Shown here piece by piece: positions 56,781 through 64,000 of a stretch of DNA of 64,000 bases. Below the pieces are notes generated by a model. The model was not told where the DNA came from. It searched no databases and saw only the letters and a program-made list of their open reading frames with translations. The stretch is from contig CM075349.1 of the NCBI GenBank assembly GCA_037693485.1, positions 67,125,001-67,189,000 of the forward strand, in the 5' to 3' direction. Each line of letters opens with the position of its first letter. Position 1 is the first letter of the stretch. Source of the DNA: Kitagawia praeruptora (taxonomy: Eukaryota > Streptophyta > Magnoliopsida > Apiales > Apiaceae). A program made the position numbers and the translations under genes.

Positions 56781-57761
56781 TATATATATATGTGTGTGTG
56801 TGTGTGTCATAATCAATTATTTTTATTTTTAGTGAAAATATTTGATAAATTATTTTTTAAAAAAATTCTATTATGTAACTTGTAAGTTCACAATAATTTT
56901 AGTATTGTATTATTTTTGTAATATTAATATCAATCAATATTTTATTACCATTGTAAATTTATATTAAAAAGAAAATGGCACGCCATTTGGGCATGCCTTT
57001 GCTAAAAGACATGCCTATAGGCTATAGGCATGCGTTTTGAAAACCCCGTGCCAGGTACCTTAATTGTCCCAGCAGCCTGCTCCGTATGTCTATATTTATT
57101 ATTTAATAATTTTTCTGAAAAATACTTAACCCTGTTGTAGAGCCATTTTATAGGGGTTCCAATTTTACAGGTATTTCAACGTTATTATAATATATATTAT
57201 AATATATAGTAGTATAATAAGTTGAAAAGTTATCATAGAAGGATCTCATCATCTATTAACTCTAAAAAAGAAGGAATATAGATGATATATTTAACATGGT
57301 ATAACTTAATAACTAAAACAAAATTCATTTTTAATAATGAAACTTCTGTAGTTCCTTACCAAACTCTAGCATCATAATTGCAGAAATAATCACTTTAATC
57401 CTAGTTCAGAACCTTACCTTACTTGCAGTATCTCAGATTACTCAAGTACTCAACTCATCCCGACTCCTCACTCCCTTCATTACATACCAGCTTCACGGGA
57501 TATACGGCCTAGGAGCTAGGAGATTGCTCAACAACCTCTTTACAAAATACTGTTTTTCTATAATAGCTTTAAGAACTAGAAATACTATATTTATAATCTT
57601 AAAGTAATACTTCTGGAAATATGATACTGTATTCTGGCAGAAATAAAAAAAAGAGAGGGGTTTAGCTAGACATAAAGAGTATAAGAACTTCAAGATTTTA
57701 TTGTAGAGCTCGTACAGCTATGTTCTAAATTTTTTTTTGTTAGTTTGTATGTTAGAATAAA
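56781..57761. other. AT-rich intergenic stretch
   Basis: It starts with (TA)n/(TG)n to about 56807. No gene is supported. A perfect 10-bp hairpin, CATGCCTATA/TATAGGCATG with loop GGC, lies at 57010-57032. A 66-aa frame at 57493-57693 has no recognisable feature. Confidence 0.6.
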
Positions 57762-58533
57762 CTAGATGATAATCCGTGCGAAGCACGGGCTCGGGAATTT
57801 ATGTTAATTAATTACTAATTTTTTATTTACTTAAATATTTATAAATTTATATAATAAAATTATAAAAAAATTGTGTTATTTGCATAAAAAATTTATACGA
57901 TTAACAAACTATAAACTTAGATTGTTTAATAGAAGTGCATGTAAACACGTTTTAGTTGTTTTCATTGAAAATTATTTAAGATAATTGATCGTAATCTTTT
58001 TTTATTCTAAAGTTATAATAAAAAAAATTGATAATACAATATAAGAATTATAATAATAATAATAAGATTTTAATTTTATAATGTTTTTTTAAAAAATAAC
58101 ATATAATCGCAGGGAAAATTGTTCTAGAGTATTGTATAGAAACATGTTCTAGTTTTTCTCCTTGAAAAATCTTTCGGATAATTGATCGTATTATTTTTTT
58201 TATTCTAAATTATGATAAAAAAATGTATTATAATTATAATAGGATTTCAATTTTATTATTTTCTTTAAAAAATAACATAGAATATAAGGGAAATATGATT
58301 CTAGGGGTGAAACTAATTTTTTATTTAAAGTTGTAATAAAAGAATTATAATTATAATATAGGATTTCTATTTTATTAGAAAAACAACATAGAAACAGAAT
58401 TATAGTAAAAATAGGATTGTAGGGGTGAAACCAAAATATAGTGCAAACCAAAAAGGGGTGAAACCAAAATATAGTGCGAACCAAAATGTGATACCGTTAA
58501 AAGGGTGTTTCGCTTATTAATAAAGGTTATAGA
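57762..58533 (-). mobile_element. Non-autonomous Helitron, 772 bp
   Basis: On the minus strand it begins TCTATAACCTTTATTAATAA and ends with a hairpin CCGTGC-TTC-GCACGG (57774-57788), ATTATCAT and CTAG. Flanks are A before TC and T after CTAG, as expected for A/T insertion without target duplication. These match Helitron rules (5' TC, 3' CTRR preceded by a hairpin). Inside are two diverged copies of a segment around GATAATTGATCGTA (57978 and 58178). No helicase ORF. Confidence 0.85.
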
Positions 58534-58805
58534 TTCTGTAAATATAGATATAACATGATATATTCTGAATTTGCATGCGGTTAGTACTTGAATAAAGTCT
58601 CCTACGTTGTAAAACTAAATTAATTCAATAATGTATTTTCATATCATGTTGTGATAGATCTCATATTTTTTTAAGTTCACATTTTCTGGATTATATTGAC
58701 TTAATAGTAGTGTTTTAAGTTTGAATTAAGTTTGCTTTCAAAAAAGAGAAATTTAAATTAAGTTTAATTAATTTTGAGTTTCAGATCAATCAAAATACTT
58801 AAAAC

Positions 58806-59274
58806 CTAAGAAGCAAGGACACGGGTGCGGGAGTGCGGGTGCGTAGTACGGGAACACGTGAATTCGTCAAATTTAAAAATATGGGGATACGAGTGCGGGA
58901 GGACACGTCATGCATAATTATAAATTTTCATGTATAGTTCAGGTTACACATATAGAAAACAATTGACAGAACCAAGAATTGCATGCAAACTGAATAAAAT
59001 ACATAATTAATTCATCCAAAACATGAAAATATAAGTATAATCGCTTCATTTAGGCAAAATTGAACATGATAATCAATACGTTTTTATTTGCTTATGGGTA
59101 TTGATACTTAATTTTGTGAAAATACTTAGTTAACACAAATTTTGACTACAATTGGTGAAAACAAAATTTGAAAGTAGAATTGTAGAAGAATCCCCGTGTC
59201 TAATACGGGGACACGCGTGTCCAAGGATCTGACACGGGGATACGGCAAGTGACTCAAGTGTCCGTGCTTCCTAG
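58806..59274. mobile_element. hAT-type MITE, 469 bp
   Basis: Terminal inverted repeats CTAAGAAGCAAGGACAC and GTGTCCGTGCTTCCTAG (two mismatches) are flanked by the 8-bp direct repeat CTTAAAAC (58798-58805 and 59275-59282). An 8-bp duplication is typical of the hAT superfamily. Subterminal regions repeat ACGGG and GGACACG. No transposase. Confidence 0.82.
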
Positions 59275-59470
59275 CTTAAAACGAACATTTTAAGTTTGAA
59301 TTGAGTTGGATAAATATTTCAAATCAATCAAAATCAAAATACCTGAAACGAAATGTCCGATGAAGAATGATTTTTATGAATACGATAAAAAAAAATAAGA
59401 TTTTAATATAATTTAAGAAAAAATGTGGGGGCCATACCGTAATATACATGTAAAAAAGTGGAACTTTTGT

Positions 59471-60439
59471 GAAAAATTGCCCAAAATACCCACTTTTTCC
59501 CTACCCACTCCCCAAAATACCCAATTTTCGAAACAGTGCCCAGAATACCCACGGGTCAAGCCCATGTGTGAGGCGCAACCCGTCTCTCTCTCTCTCTCCC
59601 TGAACAGACTCTCTCCCGTCGTCTCTCTCGACCTCGCCGCCTCTCTCCGCCTTTAGCCTGTCCGTCCGGCCACCTCCACCCATTTTGAGTATACCAAAAT
59701 AATCAGCAAGCCTTCATCTTCGTTTTGCCCAACTGATTTAGTAGAATCTGGCCCCGCAGGGGCTTCTAGGAACTCGTCGGAAAATGGTGGGAATAGTACG
59801 GTTCCGATTTGGTATGAACAATCCGGCATTACAAATGGACTAAAAGATGTATAGGTTTGTAGAGGTTGACAAAACGAATCGATTGGTATGTAGATTTAGA
59901 CCGGAAAATGTCGAGTTAGGGAGAACTGAGGTAATCGAAAAATGAAACCGGAAAACGAAATCGGGAAATTAGGTTTAAGATTGGGGGTTTAATTTCTTGC
60001 ATTAGTAATAATTCAAAATTGGTACGAGTGTGTAGATCGTCGAGAGACGATTCGATTAGTCTATAAATTGAGACTGAAAAATGACAGAATGATGGCGAAC
60101 AGCCGTTGTCGGAAAATTTGATAAAATCGCCGACGAATCGCCTCTGTCGCAGCTGGGAGCTGGAAGAGAAGACAACGGATACGCATGTTGCAGATGCGTA
60201 TCCCGTGTTGCGTGGATCTAGTTGGCGTATCCTATTTTGGATGCGTTTGTGTAATAAGCGTAAGCAGTGGCTTACGCCTCTGTCATGGGCGCACATATGG
60301 CTTCCGCCTCTACCAGGAGTGTATCACGTGGTTACTCCTCTGCCATGGGCGTATGTGGTGGGAATTTTGGGCGCTCCCTCCTGGCGATGGGTATTTTGGC
60401 TTTCATATAATAAAAAGTGGGTAGAAAGGGCAATCACCC
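59471..60439. mobile_element. Mutator-type element (MULE), 969 bp, with possible captured DNA
   Basis: The 9-bp direct repeat AACTTTTGT flanks it (59462-59470 and 60440-60448). The ends form imperfect inverted repeats of about 50 bases sharing ATTGCCC, TACCCACTTTTT and CCAAAATACCCA. Inside are a CT-rich, GC-rich stretch (59580-59670), a hairpin GGCCCCGCAGGGGC, and three tandem units of about 30 bases (60267-60357). No transposase. A 141-aa frame at 60106-60531 runs out of the element and is not supported as a gene. The interior may be a captured gene fragment, but I recognise none. Confidence 0.75.
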
Positions 60440-60448
60440 AACTTTTGT

Positions 60449-61859
60449 CTTCATTTCAAAAGAGGACATATATATCTATCTATATAATAGTTTCTGTTGC
60501 GTCTTTTGAACAGTTTTTTCCTCCATTTTAACTTTCTGCCCTTCAAGTTGTAGTTTATTACAAAAGTACCAAGCTCTTGCACGTGCTGCCATTGTGTATT
60601 TTTTTTTGATATGCTGCTGGCAAGCCTTTCGCCTTACAGGTGTCTGCTTCGGTGCAAAGCCGTGAGAATAAGCCTACTTCTACCAGAGCTTCTACCAGAA
60701 GCTTCATTTTGAATTTTTCAAGAATTCAAATTTGTATACATACTGATAACACATATACCGAAACAATATACATACTTTTTTTTTAATATTAGACATGATT
60801 TACTCCATTTCTCAAGTTTGAATTCAAATTGAGAATTATTATATGAGTTGCTTCCTTCAACTCTCTCTTCTCTTCTACTCTCTCTCTCCTTCTTTGTAAT
60901 TTGTATAAGATTAATTTAAATTCTGTATTATTACATGTGATATTTTTTTAATGATTTATTTGTATCTTAATTGCATTTTAAAATTGCAGATGAAGTGTTT
61001 GATGGTTTGTCCCAAAGAAAAGGATTGATAAACGAGTTATTTTTTCAGGTATATTCTTTACATTTGTTACCTTTTTATGTATTACAGAACTTTTCAGATG
61101 ATTTATTTGTATTTCAACTGTAGTCTAAGCTTCGTCAATGAAGTGTTCGATGTTATTTCCCAAAGAAAAGAAAAGAAATGATAAATTTATATGATCAGAT
61201 GTTTTGTGCAACTTTGTAAAATTTGTTACTCCTCTCTTAATTAAATTCTTTGTTATTTTTTGTAGGCGATGATTATGAAGATGCCGAGAAATAAAGTTGT
61301 GTTTATATGATCGTGTTTTCTACTCTACACATTATAGTCAAATATAAAATTAACATTCTTTGTTATTTTTTGCAGGCGATAATTATGAAGACAAGATATT
61401 TTAGACCTGAATTTCGTAATGAAGATACAAAATCAGGTAGTTTCTTTAGAGGATAATTTATCTCGAGAAATGTCTACAGACAATAATGTAACTGGTATGG
61501 TCTAAGTATGCATGATAGTTTTCTAACTAGCTTTGTATACCAGGTTATTAATTTTCATTGTTGAGAAATAAAAACAATTTCTTTTCCAATTAATAGGTTA
61601 TCACTTGAAATTAAATTTGTATTCTCAATTATAATTTTAAAGATAAAAAGAGATGTAAATTCATTTTGATATATAGCTTAAACAGTTAATTCAATATTTG
61701 TGCTTCCCTCGCGTTGCAAGTTTTTATATAAATTTTGTCCATTACATATAACACACATGTACTTAGAATTATATGTAATGAACTTTACTGTCTGCTATTG
61801 ACCATGAGACCAATTAATTAAGTACACTTGGCTTTTCTACTTAAATTTAATGTAGAAAA
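60449..61859. other. Intergenic stretch with duplicated exon-like modules
   Basis: No complete gene. A CT-rich run (60865-60893) resembles a plant 5' leader. Two similar segments follow: 60951-61030 and 61098-61181 share GATTTATTTGTAT, GAAGTGTT and CCCAAAGAAAAG. Two more, 61243-61290 and 61354-61395, share TTCTTTGTTATTTTTTG, AGGCGAT and ATTATGAAGA with a splice-acceptor-like pyrimidine/AG boundary. These look like repeated intron/exon edges of a lost gene; I do not recognise the protein. Confidence 0.4.
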
Positions 61860-62168
61860 ATGGTGAAGGCTGTAGCAATCCTTAGTAGCAATAAATTTTA
61901 TACTGTCATTTCATTCACCTGCTAATCTTTTGTACAAGTGTAATAACTTTTTTTACGTGAATTACAGGTCCTACTCATGTTACTGGAAATATTAGTGGCC
62001 TTAAGCCTGGCCTCCATGGTTTCATGTTCATGCATTTGGGGACACAACAAATGGCTGTAATTCCATAGGTATAACCGTATAGAGTTCAAGTTTATGTTTA
62101 GCACCACACATTATTGTTGGATATTTGACAAAGGAAATGAAAATTGTAGTCTAGATCGATTATAATTA

Positions 62169-62214
<46 letters not shown>

Positions 62215-62310
62215 AAAGATTCAGAACTTACTATTGTATTACTTATAGGGCCGCATTACAAACTTACTATTGTATTGCTTATAGGGCCGCATTTCAAACC
62301 AAAAGGTATA
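61860..62310 (+). pseudogene. Cu/Zn superoxide dismutase pseudogene (cytosolic type), 5' exons only
   Basis: ATG at 61860 starts MVKAVAILSSN, the N-terminus of plant cytosolic Cu/Zn superoxide dismutase, and the frame then degenerates. After an acceptor (TTACAG at 61972-61977) the next exon encodes GPTHVTGNISGLKPGLHG and then the HVHALGDTTNGC region. One base has been lost in the copper-binding HGFHVH segment (near 62018-62024), which shifts the frame. The exon ends at 62068 before GT. The start of the following exon (GGGCCGCATT, encoding GPHF) is present twice as a 35-36 bp tandem duplication (62225-62259, 62260-62295). Later exons are not found. The enzyme dismutates superoxide; this copy cannot. 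Confidence 0.85.
62172..62209. repeat. (TA)n microsatellite
   Basis: A pure TA run inside the third-exon approach of the superoxide dismutase pseudogene intron. Confidence 0.92.
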
Positions 62311-63330
62311 GAACTTATTATTGTAACGTGTTTGATATATTGGGTATGAGAACAAGATTGATAAATATTTTTAAATTCATATTGTTTTTCTTTAATGTAT
62401 GTATATTTCTTATTATTTGATATGTACGTATATACTTAACTTTTGATATTTTTGAGTTTGATGCAGAACCCATTTTTAATCACTTTATTACGTTTTGAAG
62501 AATTGTTTACCTACTAATTTCACATATTATAATCGTTTAATTTTTTTGTAGGTTGAGATTTGCACAACAGATATTTTATGAAATGCGCGTGGAATAAAGA
62601 TTAATAGCTAACCAAATGATTGCTGGCTTTATTGGAATGGTAGGAAAATAAGCAACACAGATGCACTTCACATTTGTGTGTTTTTGTTTAACTCAATGAA
62701 CCATCAGTATTCAGGTTTTCTTATAAATTATTGAATTATTGATTACGAGATAGAGCCATCATTATGCATAAATTGTGATGTGGTTATGTTTTGTTATTTG
62801 GTAAACCATTTTGAGTTGTGTAGCCGACATAAATATATGAGCATTTCAATTATTTGATTTCAATTGTGCCACACTTTTTTTTAATTTCAAGGTTGCAGTG
62901 CTTGCTTATACATACACTTATTTGGCTGGGTTATTACTGATATATACATGAACACATTATATACAGGTTCAGGGGAAGGAAGTGATTATCTCATGGGTGA
63001 CACCTCAAACCAGCTGATAAAATCCTAATGTGTGTATTTGTTGCAGATTGCATAATAGATAAAGGCAGGTGTATCCAAGGTAATGTTATCTAGAAACGTA
63101 GATGCATATTTTACAACATTATTAATTGTAGTAATTTAACTTCCTTCAGATGTAATCTGTTTGTCATAATGAAAATGCAAGGAAATATTGCAAACATACT
63201 GTCCAAAATATTGCAGTAGGTTGAAGGAATGTAGATAACTTTAATATTTTTTTATTTTACAAATATAAAGGGTACGAGGCGCTGCCGGAGGCAGTGCCGA
63301 GGAACATTATTATAATATATATTTACGATT
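62311..63330. other. Intergenic stretch downstream of the pseudogene
   Basis: AT-rich, no supported gene and no further superoxide dismutase exons seen. A 9-bp stem hairpin with GGA loop, GGCGCTGCC/GGCAGTGCC, is at 63279-63299. It resembles a Helitron end hairpin but no CTRR follows on either strand. Confidence 0.5.
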
Positions 63331-63533
63331 GAGAATAAAGAGCCTGAGGATGTCCTCAGGTAACACCCTGAGGTTAAAAGAAATTTGTACTTATAATCAA
63401 GTGGGCCCCGCAGGGGCATTTTTGTAAATATAAGATCCATCCCTTGCATTTACAAAAATGTCCCTAATTTACTACAATAATTGTTTTAACCTCAGGGGTG
63501 TTACCTGAGGACATCCTCAGGCCCAGCATACTC
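63331..63533. mobile_element. Mutator-type MITE, 203 bp
   Basis: The 9-bp direct repeat TTTACGATT flanks it (63322-63330, 63534-63542). Inverted repeats of about 49 bases start GAG and contain GCCTGAGGATGTCCTCAGG; the 18-base CCTGAGGATGTCCTCAGG in each arm is itself a near-perfect palindrome. The centre holds GGGCCCCGCAGGGGC. No ORF. Confidence 0.85.
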
Positions 63534-63542
63534 TTTACGATT

Positions 63543-64000
63543 TATGTCATTTTCGAGTAAGCACCTATTGTACTGAACATGGAGCCTGATTCATTAAATG
63601 TGCAATCTATTTTTGAATATAAATTTTGTTTGGAAGTTGGGAGGAGCAGAGGACTTTATAATATCATGATTCTCAAAAGTAAAACTACTTGCACAAATAC
63701 TTAAGTCTAAGTATAGTTTATCTCTTCTTCCATCCATACAAAATTGCATTTCTATGTTCCTAAGATTCGGCTTACACTGTATATAATTATGATTAATTCT
63801 CTCATTGTTCCTTTCTTTATTGCAGGTTCATTTAGGTACATATTGCATTGACCATGTTACTTCTCATTTCAGGTTTTTAAATCCTTTCATTTTCTCTATT
63901 TTTTAGGGGATCGATGATTATATGTTATCATTTGTTTATGTTTTTTTATTTTATGGGATTTATTTTGATGTTTGTTTATTGGGTTTTAGTTGTATACACA
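63543..64000. other. AT-rich end of window
   Basis: I see no gene, repeat end or RNA in this stretch. Confidence 0.5.

Noticed and set aside
59423..60531. Frames of 77, 126, 141 and 79 aa as possible genes
   Set aside because: They overlap each other on both strands and cross the ends of a MULE defined by a 9-bp duplication.
63279..63299. Helitron 3' terminus suggested by a GC-rich hairpin
   Set aside because: No CTRR follows the hairpin on either strand, and no TC start is paired with it.
1..64000. CRISPR-like arrays, phage or bacterial operons
   Set aside because: All repeats found are LTRs, microsatellites or minisatellites; gene content is plant retrotransposon only.

Overview
This window looks like intergenic heterochromatin of a eudicot plant. 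It is AT-rich and almost entirely built of LTR retrotransposons from plant-specific lineages (two Sirevirus-type Ty1/copia elements, two Athila-type Ty3/gypsy families, one decayed copia element), followed by a stretch of small DNA transposons. There is no rRNA, tRNA, CRISPR or bacterial-type operon. Species cannot be read from the sequence; an asterid is possible but this is a guess.

Layout of 1-52613, which is one nested locus. The outermost and probably oldest element is Sirevirus B (minus strand; 5' LTR 51636-52613, gag and pol decayed, env-like ORF split). Athila-2, a gag-only element with both LTRs (37929-44366, target duplication AGAGA), sits inside its env-like ORF. The rest of that ORF stops at 35241, where Athila-A begins (minus strand, 35241 back past the left edge of the window). 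Athila-A has env-like, pol, protease and gag regions at 5457-12875. Its left LTR was hit by copia-1 (1-3141). Its right LTR was hit by Sirevirus A (22709-34910, target duplication TCTTC), which has full-length gag and pol ORFs and near-identical LTRs and is the youngest large element here. Between the Athila-A primer-binding site and its right LTR lies a plus/minus/plus cluster of related LTR units (12999-22104).

Layout of 52614-64000. A G-rich GGT minisatellite abuts Sirevirus B. Then come (TA)n-flanked fold-back elements, a roughly 1.35 kb minisatellite of AAATATTT units, a 772-bp non-autonomous Helitron, a 469-bp hAT-type MITE with an 8-bp target duplication, a 969-bp Mutator-type element with a 9-bp duplication, a Cu/Zn superoxide dismutase pseudogene (61860-62310), and a 203-bp Mutator-type MITE.

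How parts relate: only Sirevirus A looks able to encode its own Gag, protease, integrase, reverse transcriptase and RNase H. Athila-2 carries only gag and would need a partner's Pol. The most interesting signals are outside the genes: a short motif TCAACGGAT/ATCCGTTGA scattered at least 22 times through Sirevirus B, three family-specific polypurine-like tracts plus a conserved non-coding block in both Athila families, and a set of GCGAAGC mini-hairpins.
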